The notes beneath the pieces are model-generated. The model ran no database searches. It was not told the DNA's origin and worked only from the letters and a program-made list of their open reading frames with translations. From Bacteroidia bacterium (lineage in GTDB: Bacteria > Bacteroidota > Bacteroidia > Bacteroidales > UBA932), in contig JAUMVX010000015.1 of the NCBI GenBank assembly GCA_030529945.1, positions 1 through 50,221 of the forward strand: a DNA stretch of 50,221 nt, in the 5' to 3' direction. Positions 34,001 through 41,682 of the stretch are shown piece by piece. Both the position numbers and the translations under genes were made by a program. Numbering within the stretch: the first letter of the stretch is position 1; every line of letters begins with the position of its first letter.

Positions 34001-35320
34001 TATCCGACCTGGACGGCGAAAGAGTGGAAGGCCCTGCACGCCACGGTTTTCGGTGACGAGTTCGCCACGCATCATTATGACAGGAAGTGCTTCGAGGGAG
34101 TGTACAAGCTCAGCGACTCCCAGATCTGGGATGTCCGCCGTCTTCTCAAGAAGGACCTCATACAGAACATCCGTCAGCGCATATCCGACCCTCAGAAGAC
34201 GAACCATTATTCTCCTCGCCAGATAGTCACCATCTCCGAGACTCTCCGCGACGACATACTCACCATCGGTTTCGCCCGCCGTTTCGCGACCTATAAGAGA
34301 GCTACTCTTCTCTTCTCCGATCTCGACCGTCTCGACACCATCGTGAACAACCCTAAACGTCCGGTGCAGTTCGTCTTCGCCGGCAAGGCCCACCCTGCCG
34401 ACAAGGCGGGACAGGACCTCATCAAGCAGATCGTGGAGATTTCGAAACAGGACCGCTTCATCGGCAAGATAGTCTTCGTGCCGGGCTACGACATCACCCT
34501 CGCCAAACGTATGGTACAGGGCGTGGACGTGTGGATGAACAACCCTACACGTCCTCAGGAGGCTTCCGGAACCTCGGGAGAGAAGGCTTCGATGAACGGC
34601 GTGATGCATTTCTCCGTACTCGACGGCTGGTGGGTCGAGGGCTATAAGGAGGATGCCGGCTGGGCTCTGCCTCAGGAGAGGACTTATGATGACCAGAATT
34701 ACCAGAACGAGCTGGATTCCGCCACTATCTACAATATCATAGAAAACGAGATAGCTCCGGCATATTATGATACGGATGAGAGCGGACTGTCCTCGCGCTG
34801 GATCAGCTACATTAAGAACACCGTCGCGCAGGTAGCCTGCAACTTCACCACGAACCGTATGCTCACGGACTATCTGAACCAGTATTATCTGCCTCAGAAC
34901 GAGCGCAGCGGCAGGCTCGTGGCGGAAGACTACAAGCTGGCCCGTGAGATTGCCGACTGGAAGAAGCACGTGCGCCGCCAGTGGCAGAATCTTGAGGTGG
35001 TTTCCTACACCAGGCCGGATGCGTCCCTGGAGCTTTCTGAAAAGAACGAGCTCAAGGCCGATCTGGTACTGAATCTCGGCGATATGAAGCCTGAGGAGAT
35101 AGGTGTGGAGATGCTCTTCGTCACCTCCGACGCCAAGGGAAGGCAGCATATCAGTGAGCGCATTGAGCTGGGACTTGTGGAGTCAGGCGAAGGCACAGCG
35201 CATTTCCACGCGTCCATCCTGCCGGAAAGGCCGGGTATGTATCAGGTAGCTACGAGAATATATCCTAAGAACAGCCTTCTTCCGCACCGGCAGGATTTCC
35301 CTCTTGTGAAATGGCTGTAG
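31082..35320 (+). CDS. glgP: Fused glycogen synthase - alpha-glucan phosphorylase
   Basis: One 1412-residue polypeptide carries two opposing activities. Residues 1-555 form a GT-B synthase resembling eukaryotic-type GT3 glycogen synthase (KVGGIYTVIS at 21-30, THATMMGR, YYEPWGYTPLES with E438). From M559 on is a GT35 alpha-glucan phosphorylase of the short bacterial type (ALETL/NLWWCWN start, CMEYGLD, ILAGDYLKE, CNEGHAAF), with the presumed PLP lysine K1168 in GTSGEKAS and a C-terminal beta module. Similar fusions are known in Bacteroidota. No stop or frameshift separates the parts, though the Met at 559 could in principle start the phosphorylase alone. The gene overlaps ribF by 10 bases. Confidence 0.9.
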   Translation: MSETTYTPDYLFEVSWEVCNKVGGIYTVISTKALYLNSILGRHHILIGPDVWMETDNNPDFEEDAALYRNWRQQAASEGIRVRVGRWNVPGRPTAILVDYKQFLPKQNELLTEYWKRFGVDSLTGNWDYKEAALFGYAAGKVIESFYRTNLLASDKVVAQFHEWQSGAGLLYLKYKELPIATVFTTHATMMGRCICSNNLPLYGHLTEYNGDEMAARFGVVARHSLEKISAQNADVLTTVSSVTAQECHQFYGRYVDIVTPNGFEDSFTPSGDEEYASKRKAARRRLLDVATAMTGTPMADDTVAVGIGGRYEYHNKGIDVFIDALASLKNSGYSGTPLVAFIMIPSGHNGPDKDLLRKLSGAGAGQYTTQISHALMNPEWDTVSRRLAEVGLRNLPEDKVKVLFIPSYLNGNDGIFNMSYYDLMVGLDATVFPSYYEPWGYTPLESLAFGIPTLTTGLAGFGVWVKEKYPSAHPGITIVERNDDNYSEVVSAVQARLSEIASLDGEGREAYHKSARDVADIALWENQIKYYNEAYSLAIEKVLSHPEQYPVDKEDIKMEFNKMTIDSPTWKSVMVTRHLPEALSGLETLCKNLWWCWNDSAKALFKSIDPDLWSVSGHNPMYILDQVSIKKFQALAKNQTFLGRLKSVMDEFDAYMAEKSKRTDPSIAYFCMEYGLDTSLKIYSGGLGILAGDYLKETSDMNVNLTAVGFLYRYGYFTQKLTSYGDQVAEYEPQDFLKIPVQPVKDAEGNWETVAVAFPGRTVTARIWKVAVGRTDLYLLDTDFEANLPEDRQITHQLYGGDWENRLKQEILLGIGGIRAIRKLGIKAGIYHCNEGHAAFTGLERLREYVQNENLGYLEALEVVRASSLFTTHTPVPAGHDAFEEGLLRKYLGHFPDLLKIDWTTMMGLGKLHAEDFNEKFSMSILAANVSQNINGVSMLHGKVSRDIFANMYPGYLPEELGNITYVTNGVHYPTWTAKEWKALHATVFGDEFATHHYDRKCFEGVYKLSDSQIWDVRRLLKKDLIQNIRQRISDPQKTNHYSPRQIVTISETLRDDILTIGFARRFATYKRATLLFSDLDRLDTIVNNPKRPVQFVFAGKAHPADKAGQDLIKQIVEISKQDRFIGKIVFVPGYDITLAKRMVQGVDVWMNNPTRPQEASGTSGEKASMNGVMHFSVLDGWWVEGYKEDAGWALPQERTYDDQNYQNELDSATIYNIIENEIAPAYYDTDESGLSSRWISYIKNTVAQVACNFTTNRMLTDYLNQYYLPQNERSGRLVAEDYKLAREIADWKKHVRRQWQNLEVVSYTRPDASLELSEKNELKADLVLNLGDMKPEEIGVEMLFVTSDAKGRQHISERIELGLVESGEGTAHFHASILPERPGMYQVATRIYPKNSLLPHRQDFPLVKWL

Positions 35321-36204
35321 TCGCTACCGGCTTTTTCGACGGGGTCCATCTGGGCCATCGGCGTGTCATCGATACACTCGTCTCTTTTGCCCGCAGCCGG
35401 GGGGAGGCGAGTGTCGTCGTGACATTCTGGCCCCATCCGCGCACGGTCCTTCAGAACGGAGCGCGCGAGCTCAGGCTCCTCACTTCCCTTCAGGAGAAGA
35501 AGGACCTCCTCCTTTCCCTCGGGGTGGACAGGATAGAGGTGCTGGATTTCTCCAGGGAGTTCAGCCGTCTGACCGCTGAAGAGTATCTGAGGAGTGTGGT
35601 GAAGGAAAGGCTCGGCGGCACGGCTGTGGTCGCGGGCTATGATAACCGCCTCGGAGCGGACCAGTGCGGCCCTGACGGCATCGCCTCACTTGCCGCGAGT
35701 CTCGGCCTGGAATGCCTGACAGTGGAACGCTTCGGCGCGGAAGACGCGAAGATATCCTCCACAAGCATCAGGACGGCACTTGCCGAAGGCCGCGTGGATG
35801 ATGCTGCGAGGATGCTGGGACGCCCCTACTCGCTGCACGGAGTGGTCGTGGCGGGCAACCGTCTCGGGCGCACCATAGGATTCCCTACTGCCAATATGCA
35901 GCTCTACGAGCCGCTCAAGCTCCTTCCGGGCAACGGCGTGTACTGCGTCGGAGTCGAGACGCTCGGCGGTCATTTCCGGGGGATGTGCAACATAGGCCTG
36001 CGGCCGACGGTATCTTCCGCCTCGGTCCGCACGATAGAGACCCATATCTTCGATTTCGACGAGCAGATCTACGGTCTGGACATACGCATTTCATTCTTAC
36101 GCAAGATCCGCGACGAGCGCCGCTTCGGCTCTCTGGAAGAACTTAAAGCCCGTCTTGAGAAAGACAGGCTTGATTGTCAGCAGCTGCAGCAGGAGCTGCC
36201 GTAG
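35311..36204 (+). CDS. ribF: Bifunctional riboflavin kinase / FAD synthetase
   Basis: RibF converts riboflavin to FMN and then FAD. The N-terminal FAD-synthetase domain has GFFDGVHLGHRRVI at the very start (7-20) and the later SSTSIR motif (164-169). The C-terminal flavokinase domain has NRLGRTIGFPTAN (about 186-198) and the HIFDFD...YG element. At 297 residues it is slightly short at the N-terminus compared with many RibF proteins, but the catalytic HxGH is kept. Its ATG overlaps the end of the synthase/phosphorylase gene by 10 bases, so it appears to be read on the glycogen mRNA. It converges with the TlpA-like gene. Confidence 0.94.
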   Translation: MAVVATGFFDGVHLGHRRVIDTLVSFARSRGEASVVVTFWPHPRTVLQNGARELRLLTSLQEKKDLLLSLGVDRIEVLDFSREFSRLTAEEYLRSVVKERLGGTAVVAGYDNRLGADQCGPDGIASLAASLGLECLTVERFGAEDAKISSTSIRTALAEGRVDDAARMLGRPYSLHGVVVAGNRLGRTIGFPTANMQLYEPLKLLPGNGVYCVGVETLGGHFRGMCNIGLRPTVSSASVRTIETHIFDFDEQIYGLDIRISFLRKIRDERRFGSLEELKARLEKDRLDCQQLQQELP

Positions 36205-36222
36205 GGGGGGGTAGGCCATCCG

Positions 36223-37317
36223 CTATCGGAGCAGCTTGTCCAGATGCTTTCTCAGGGCTTTCTCGCCGTCGAGCTTTTCTGTCATAATCTCCCCGTCCAC
36301 TATCATATAGCTGGCCGGCAGACGGGTCACATTGTAGAGCGACGTGGCTACGCCGGAGTTGTCGAAGAGGTTCACCCACTCGAGCTTCTGATTCTTCACC
36401 ACGCTGGCCCAGAGCGGCTTGTCCGAGCCGACCGCGACTGCGACCACCTGGAGTCCGCGGGCGCGATAGTCTTCGTAGAGCGGCCGAAGCACGTCAGTGT
36501 TGAAGAGCTTCTGTGAGGCATCCGAAGGATTCCAGAAATACAGGATGATGACCTTCGAGTCCACATCGCTGAGAGTGACCTTCTCTCCCTTCGTGTCCGG
36601 CAGGATGAAATCCGGGAATCCGAGCTCCTTCGCGGTGCTCACGCGCGCATTCAGGCTCAGTATCTCCTCGCGCCTTGCAGTCTCCCGCTCCAGAGCCTTG
36701 ACGTACTTCGAGTCCGGATAGAGCTTCGCAAGTGAATCCGTCACGTTCCTGAAATGCAGCGCGTCCGTAGTCTGGCTGAAGATAGGGAACTCGGAGTTGA
36801 GATTCTGATAGAGAACGGGTATGCAGGTAAGCGACCCCGTATTCTCCATAATGTATTTCACGCATTTGCGGTAATAGGCGACATAGAGCTTCGAGAGTTC
36901 CTCACTCGTGGACGCCGCGGACATCTTCGCGGAGAAATCACGGAAATCATTCTCTATCCCGATCAGCGCGGCGCTCTCCTCGGAGCCTTCCACGCTGCAG
37001 TGCCCGAGAGTGTCGGTGCTGACCCTCACCGCATCGCCGCAGCTCAGAAGGAGCGATGCGATCTTCGTGTCCTTATAGAAAAGATACACGAACTCCGGCT
37101 GCTCCGGCTCGACCTCCACCCTGCCGCTGAAGTGTCCCGAAGGATCGGTGCGCAGAGTGTCAAGAGTCGTGTAAGTGTTCAGATTCAGCAGCTTGACCAC
37201 GACATCCTTGTCGGGAGCTCCGGCAAGCGTACCTTCTATCTTAGCCTCGTTGCGGCCGCAGGAGGCTGCGGCCAATACGGCCAATCCCACCAGGGCCACA
37301 GTTCTAAAGATTCTCAT
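36223..37317 (-). CDS. TlpA/thioredoxin-like lipoprotein lacking the CxxC motif
   Basis: A 364-residue lipoprotein: signal peptide ending AAASC, with C20 as the lipidated cysteine. Residues about 25-115 form a DUF4369-like beta domain, a helical middle follows, and residues about 230-364 are an AhpC/TSA-thioredoxin-like domain (FPDFILPDTKGEKVTLSD, cis-Pro P334 in RLPASYMIV). Where active family members have WCxxC, this protein has FWNPSDASQ (261-269), with no cysteines, so it cannot do classical thiol-disulfide exchange. It may be a binding or scaffolding relative. It overlaps the HIT gene by 14 bases and is the last gene of the greA-HIT unit. Confidence 0.85.
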   Translation of the reverse strand: MRIFRTVALVGLAVLAAASCGRNEAKIEGTLAGAPDKDVVVKLLNLNTYTTLDTLRTDPSGHFSGRVEVEPEQPEFVYLFYKDTKIASLLLSCGDAVRVSTDTLGHCSVEGSEESAALIGIENDFRDFSAKMSAASTSEELSKLYVAYYRKCVKYIMENTGSLTCIPVLYQNLNSEFPIFSQTTDALHFRNVTDSLAKLYPDSKYVKALERETARREEILSLNARVSTAKELGFPDFILPDTKGEKVTLSDVDSKVIILYFWNPSDASQKLFNTDVLRPLYEDYRARGLQVVAVAVGSDKPLWASVVKNQKLEWVNLFDNSGVATSLYNVTRLPASYMIVDGEIMTEKLDGEKALRKHLDKLLR

Positions 37318-37708
37318 ATTCTCTTAAAATGGATTCTGCGATAGTTTTCTTTTCTTCATCCGTGACGACGGGCCTGGTCTTGCGGAAATCCAGATCCCCT
37401 TCACTCTGAAGCGGCACGAGGTGGATATGAGTGTGCGGGACCTCCATCCCGAGCACTGCGACACCGACCCTTTTGCAAGGCACCGCGGCCTTCAGGGCGA
37501 TGGCGACCTTGCGTGCGAACGCCCACAGGCCTTCGTAGGTCTTCTCGTCGAGATGGAAGATGTAGTCGTCCTCCACGTGCTTCGGAATCACGAGAGTGTG
37601 ACCCTTGGCGAGGGGGCTGGCATCCAGGAAAGCATAGTAATGCTCATCCTCCGCAACCTTGTACGAAGGGATTTCGCCGTTGGCGATCCGGGTGAAAATA
37701 GTGGCCAT
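37304..37708 (-). CDS. HIT family nucleotide hydrolase (Hint-like)
   Basis: A 134-residue histidine-triad protein with the triad H92-T-H94-I-H96 in VPHTHIHLVP and the N-terminal IFTRIANGEIPS strand. Such enzymes hydrolyse AMP-lysine or adenosine phosphoramidates. The cellular substrate here is unknown. It lies 9 bases downstream of greA and overlaps the lipoprotein gene, so the three are probably co-transcribed. Confidence 0.92.
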   Translation of the reverse strand: MATIFTRIANGEIPSYKVAEDEHYYAFLDASPLAKGHTLVIPKHVEDDYIFHLDEKTYEGLWAFARKVAIALKAAVPCKRVGVAVLGMEVPHTHIHLVPLQSEGDLDFRKTRPVVTDEEKKTIAESILREYENL

Positions 37709-37717
37709 ATATCTCTT

Positions 37718-38188
37718 CTAAAGGGAAATCTCCAGAATCTTGAACTTCATAATGCCCGAAGGGACCTTCGCTTCCACGGTCTCTCCGGCCTTGTGGCCGA
37801 GGAGAGCCTTTGCGATAGGAGTGGTGGAGGCGAGCTTTCCCTTGCTGAAATCAGCTTCGGTCTCACCCACGATGGTGAACTCCATAACGCGCTTGAGCGA
37901 GAGATTCTCCACCTTTACGCGGTTCATGATCTGGACCTTTTCGGTGCCTATCAGCGACTCGTCGATCACCTTGGCGTTAGCCACGAGATTCTTGAGCTTG
38001 GCGATTCTGACCTCGAGAAGGCCCTGTGCCTCTCTGGCCGCGTCATATTCAGCATTCTCCGAGAGGTCGCCCTTTTCCCGGGCTTCCGCAATCGCCGCCG
38101 AGATGACGGGGCGCTGCGCGAGCGCCTCGGAGAGTTCCTTCTTCAGCTTTTCGAGACCTTCAGCGGTCATATAATGTACTTCTGCCAT
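37718..38188 (-). CDS. greA: Transcription elongation factor GreA
   Basis: GreA stimulates RNA cleavage by backtracked RNA polymerase. The 156-residue product has an N-terminal coiled coil with the acidic tip in GDLSENAEYDAA (about 41-52) and a C-terminal FKBP-like domain with the SPIAKALLGHKAGE-like segment (here STTPIAKALL). I chose the ATG at 38186-38188 (MAEVHYMT), which gives the standard length. The open frame continues upstream to 38242 without a family match. The only good -7 element (38311-38318) implies a leader of about 116 bases with a small hairpin. Confidence 0.94.
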   Translation of the reverse strand: MAEVHYMTAEGLEKLKKELSEALAQRPVISAAIAEAREKGDLSENAEYDAAREAQGLLEVRIAKLKNLVANAKVIDESLIGTEKVQIMNRVKVENLSLKRVMEFTIVGETEADFSKGKLASTTPIAKALLGHKAGETVEAKVPSGIMKFKILEISL

Positions 38189-38310
38189 AACAAGTGCAAT
38201 AAAAATAACTGGCAATCTCCTCTCACGGGGGAGCCTTACCAATTAACCTTTAAACTAATAACTAAAAAAACGTGAGTCCTGTCTGCAAGTGACAGAACCC
38301 TTCGTCACCG

Positions 38311-38380
38311 CAAAGATACGAATATTTTTTCAGAGAGAGAAAATATCCTTCGGGGGGATGATGAAAAATTACTAATTTTG
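38311..38380. promoter_or_regulatory. Divergent -7 elements for greA and lysA
   Basis: On the minus strand TATCTTTG (38311-38318) serves greA, with a leader of roughly 116 bases. On the plus strand TAATTTTG (38373-38380) precedes the lysA ATG at 38405 by 24 bases. The stretch before the lysA element (GATGATGAAAAA, ACTAA) faintly resembles the collapsed repeat at 24398. Confidence 0.6.
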
Positions 38381-38404
38381 CGCTCTGAAAAAAGCAGAGG
38401 CAGG

Positions 38405-39565
38405 ATGGACACACCTACACAGTTCCTCGTCGAGGCGTGGAGCGGGCAGCGCACCCCGTTCTACTGCTATGACGTGGGGCTGCTCCGCAGGACTCTCGCG
38501 CGAGCTCTCCGCTGCGCCTCGGTACGCGACAGGTTCAAGCTCCACTATGCCATAAAGGCAAACTTCAACCCCCGCATACTCAGCATCATAGCCTCCTCCG
38601 GGATGGGCGCGGACTGCGTCAGCGGAGGCGAGATCGCAGCGGCCCTGCGAGCCGGATTCCCCCCGGAGGACATCTTCTTCGCGGGAGTGGGCAAGCGCGA
38701 CGACGAGATAGAATTCGCCCTGCGAAGCGGCATAGGCCGCTTCAATGTCGAATCCTTCGAGGAGCTGGAAGTCATAGAGGAGATAGCGTCCGGGATGGGC
38801 CTCATCGCGCCCGTGAGTTTCCGTGTGAACCCTGACGTGGGAGCACATACCCTCGCCGGAATCACCACCGGACTCGCAGAGAACAAATTCGGCATAGAGT
38901 GGGAGAGGATCCCCGAAGCCATACGGGCGGCCCTGAATCTGGGCCATATACAGTTCCTCGGGCTGCATTTTCACATCGGCTCTCAGATTCTGGATATGAC
39001 CGATTTCGGGACTCTGTGCACTCGCTACGATCAGATAGCCGGGACTCTGGAGAGTGAGGGCCTTCCGCTGGGGGACATAAATGTCGGGGGAGGTCTGGGT
39101 ATAGATTACGCCCACCCCTGCGAGCATCCTATGGCAGATTTCGAAAGCTATTTCGGGACCTACGCCGCATCTCTGCGGTGCCGTCCTGGGCAGATGGTGC
39201 ACTTCGAGCTCGGCCGCAGCATCGTGGGGCCGTGCGGCACTCTCATCTCCCGCGTCCTCTATGTCAAGCGGGGTCACAGCAGGGATTTCGCCATCATCGA
39301 CGGCAGTATGACCGAGCTCATCCGTCCGGCCCTCTATCACGCGAAGCAGCAGATAGAGAACCTCTCCTCGGATGAAGCTCCACTGACCTACGATGTGGTG
39401 GGTCCGGTATGTGAAAGTTCAGACGTGTTCGGCAAGGATGTGCGTCTGCGCCGATGCCACAGAGGGGATTTCATAGCGGTGAGAAGCTCCGGGGCCTATG
39501 GAGAGTCGATGGCTTCCGGCTATAACTGCCACCCTCTTCCGCCTTCGGTATTTATAAATGAATGA
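38405..39565 (+). CDS. lysA: Diaminopimelate decarboxylase
   Basis: LysA is the last step of lysine synthesis, decarboxylating meso-diaminopimelate; it is a PLP enzyme of the alanine-racemase-fold group. The 386-residue protein has the Schiff-base lysine K51 (YAIKAN), HFHIGSQ, the phosphate-binding GGGLG motif (in NVGGGLGIDY), ELGRSIVG and the cross-subunit cysteine C336 in GPVCESSD. I use the ATG at 38405; the in-frame TTG at 38378 lies inside the -7 element and would not be transcribed. asd starts 3 bases after the stop, so the two lysine/diaminopimelate genes form an operon. Confidence 0.93.
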   Translation: MDTPTQFLVEAWSGQRTPFYCYDVGLLRRTLARALRCASVRDRFKLHYAIKANFNPRILSIIASSGMGADCVSGGEIAAALRAGFPPEDIFFAGVGKRDDEIEFALRSGIGRFNVESFEELEVIEEIASGMGLIAPVSFRVNPDVGAHTLAGITTGLAENKFGIEWERIPEAIRAALNLGHIQFLGLHFHIGSQILDMTDFGTLCTRYDQIAGTLESEGLPLGDINVGGGLGIDYAHPCEHPMADFESYFGTYAASLRCRPGQMVHFELGRSIVGPCGTLISRVLYVKRGHSRDFAIIDGSMTELIRPALYHAKQQIENLSSDEAPLTYDVVGPVCESSDVFGKDVRLRRCHRGDFIAVRSSGAYGESMASGYNCHPLPPSVFINE

Positions 39566-39568
39566 ATT

Positions 39569-40567
39569 ATGACAGCAGCTATAGTCGGTGCAAGCGGCGC
39601 AGTCGGACAGGAGTTCCTGCGCGTGCTGGAGGAAAGGGATTTTCCTGCAGATGAAATCAGACTTTTCGGATCCGCACGCAGTGCGGGTCGCTCCTATACG
39701 TTCCGGGGGAAGTCCCTCACGGTAAAGGAACTCCGGCATAACGACGACTTCCGGGGCGTGGACTTCGCATTCACTTCCGCCGGAGCGGGAGTCTCCCGGG
39801 AGTTCGCCGGGACGATAACCCGCTACGGAGCCATAATGATAGACAATTCCAGTGCCTTCCGTATGGACGAGGACGTGCCTCTGGTCGTGCCCGAGGCTAA
39901 TCCCGAGGATGCGCTGAACCGCCCGCGTGGCATCATCGCGAACCCTAACTGCACGACCATACAGATGGTGGTCGCCCTTATGGCGATAGAGAGGCTTTCG
40001 CATATCCGTCGCGTCCGCGTCTCCACCTATCAGGCTGCGAGCGGGGCCGGAGCGCAGGCTATGGCCGAGCTGGAACAGCAGTACCGGCAGCTGCTTGCGG
40101 GCGAAGAGGTGAAGGTGGAGAAATTCCCTTATCAGCTGGCATATAACCTTATCCCCCAGATAGACGTGTTCACCGATAACGGCTACACGAAGGAGGAGAT
40201 GAAGATGTATAACGAGACCCGCAAGATAATGCACAGCGACATCCGCGTCAGCGCCACCTGCGTGAGGGTTCCGGCACTGCGCAGCCATTCGGAGAGCATC
40301 TGGCTGGAGACTGAGCGGCCCGTGAGCGTCGAGCAGGCCCGTGAGGCTTTCGCGGCGGCTCCCGGACTCGTTCTGATGGACGAACCCGCCCTCAAGCAGT
40401 ACCCGATGCCTCTGTATCTTGCCGGCAAGGACCCGGTCTATGTAGGCCGCATCCGCAAGGACCTGACCGACGATTGCGGCCTTGCGTTCTGGATTGTAGG
40501 CGACCAGATCCGCAAGGGCGCCGCCCTCAACGCGGTCCAGATAGCCGAGTATCTAATCTCCCGCTGA
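39569..40567 (+). CDS. asd: Aspartate-semialdehyde dehydrogenase
   Basis: Asd reduces aspartyl phosphate to aspartate semialdehyde for Lys/DAP, Met and Thr synthesis. The 332-residue protein has the NADP-binding GASGAVGQ (7-14), catalytic C128 in NPNCTT and H240 in RSHSES, plus YQAASGAG. Length is standard. It sits 3 bases after lysA. The gap to the methyltransferase gene holds a weak 5-bp GC hairpin (40569-40582) and the promoter of the restriction-modification locus. Confidence 0.95.
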   Translation: MTAAIVGASGAVGQEFLRVLEERDFPADEIRLFGSARSAGRSYTFRGKSLTVKELRHNDDFRGVDFAFTSAGAGVSREFAGTITRYGAIMIDNSSAFRMDEDVPLVVPEANPEDALNRPRGIIANPNCTTIQMVVALMAIERLSHIRRVRVSTYQAASGAGAQAMAELEQQYRQLLAGEEVKVEKFPYQLAYNLIPQIDVFTDNGYTKEEMKMYNETRKIMHSDIRVSATCVRVPALRSHSESIWLETERPVSVEQAREAFAAAPGLVLMDEPALKQYPMPLYLAGKDPVYVGRIRKDLTDDCGLAFWIVGDQIRKGAALNAVQIAEYLISR

Positions 40568-40607
40568 GCCCGGGAGTCCGGGAGGCGTATATGAATGACG
40601 TTTGCCG

Positions 40608-40639
40608 TTTGGGAACAATGTGTAAAAACCTTATATTTG
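40608..40639 (+). promoter_or_regulatory. Promoter of the restriction-modification locus
   Basis: -33 TTTG (40608-40611) and -7 TATATTTG (40632-40639) with 20 bases between them. Predicted transcription starts about 20 bases before the methyltransferase ATG. Confidence 0.75.
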
Positions 40640-40665
40640 CATATCCACGATTGAGGTTATAACGG

Positions 40666-41673
40666 ATGAACAATTACTCAAATACCATTTCCGAACTGCT
40701 GAAGCCCGACATAACCGAAAAGGCGGTTGTTCTTGACTTGTTCGCCGGCTGCGGAGGATTGTCGCTGGGCTTTGAGGCGGCAGGATATAAGACATATGGT
40801 TATGAGATGGTGCCTGAAGCCGCAGCTACCTATAACCGGAATATGGAAGGCCACTGTTTTGCTCATAAGCTGACCGTCGGGTTCGATTATTCGGAAATAG
40901 AGAGTCCGGACATCATTATAGGAGGTCCCCCTTGCCAACCGTTCAGCCGCTTCGGCAATCAGGAAGGTTTCAAAGACGCTCGCGACGGCTTCCCGATTTT
41001 CATAGATGCTGTCAAGCGTTTTCATCCCATTATTTTTCTTTTCGAGAATGTGGCCAACATAATCGGGAGGCATAGATGGTACTTTGACCTTATTGTCAAC
41101 GAGCTGAAGAAAGAGAGCTACCACATCAGCTATCGTCTTCTGAATGCTAAGGATTATGGTGTGCCGCAGAACAGGGAAAGACTGGTCTGTGTCGGACATC
41201 GGGGCGGTTTCAGCTTTCCTGAGGCGGAAAAAAAGCAGATAACGGTCGAAGAAGCTATCGGCGACACTATGCTTGATGAAAGGCCGACGGACAAAATCTT
41301 GACACCAAGGATGGATGAGTATATCGCAGCATATGAACAGAAATCCCACTGCATCACACCAAGAGACCTGCATCCCGGCCAGCCGGCGCGCACCATCACT
41401 TGTCGGAATCTTGCGGGTGCCACAAGTGATATGCAGCGAGTGAAACTGCCCGATGGCCGACGGCGGCGCATCACGGTAAGAGAGGCTGCTCGGCTGCAAA
41501 GTTTTCCCGACTGGTTTGAATTTGAGGGGAATGAAACAAGACAGTATTATCAGATCGGGAATGCGGTTCCACCTCTTCTTGCATACAAGTTGGCACTTGC
41601 CGTCAAGGAAGCGTATAAGGCCGCTTGTGAAGGAACGGCCGTATATTACCCGGAGACACTTTTTGATATATAA
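40666..41673 (+). CDS. DNA (cytosine-5-)-methyltransferase
   Basis: A 335-residue C5-cytosine methyltransferase, presumably the protective partner of the adjacent endonuclease. Motif I DLFAGCGGLSLG (24-35), motif IV GGPPCQPFSR with catalytic C90, motif VI FENV (E127), motif VIII QNRERL, motif IX RITVREAARLQSFPD and motif X GNAVPP are all intact, so it should be active. The target-recognition region between VIII and IX is short, and specificity cannot be read from it. Base and codon use are more A/T-ended than in flanking core genes, which suggests horizontal acquisition. The split endonuclease gene begins 9 bases downstream. Confidence 0.93.
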   Translation: MNNYSNTISELLKPDITEKAVVLDLFAGCGGLSLGFEAAGYKTYGYEMVPEAAATYNRNMEGHCFAHKLTVGFDYSEIESPDIIIGGPPCQPFSRFGNQEGFKDARDGFPIFIDAVKRFHPIIFLFENVANIIGRHRWYFDLIVNELKKESYHISYRLLNAKDYGVPQNRERLVCVGHRGGFSFPEAEKKQITVEEAIGDTMLDERPTDKILTPRMDEYIAAYEQKSHCITPRDLHPGQPARTITCRNLAGATSDMQRVKLPDGRRRRITVREAARLQSFPDWFEFEGNETRQYYQIGNAVPPLLAYKLALAVKEAYKAACEGTAVYYPETLFDI

Positions 41674-41682
41674 TCTGAACTT

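Noticed and set aside
32756-35320. Phosphorylase as a separate gene from the Met at base 32756
   Set aside because: The frame is continuous with the synthase part and there is no stop, gap or -7 element; synthase-phosphorylase fusions of this length are known in the phylum.
38350-38380. Third copy of the MITE-like element upstream of lysA (GATGATGAAAAA ... ACTAA)
   Set aside because: Only about 12 plus 5 bases match and the stretch is simple AT-rich promoter sequence; not separable from chance.
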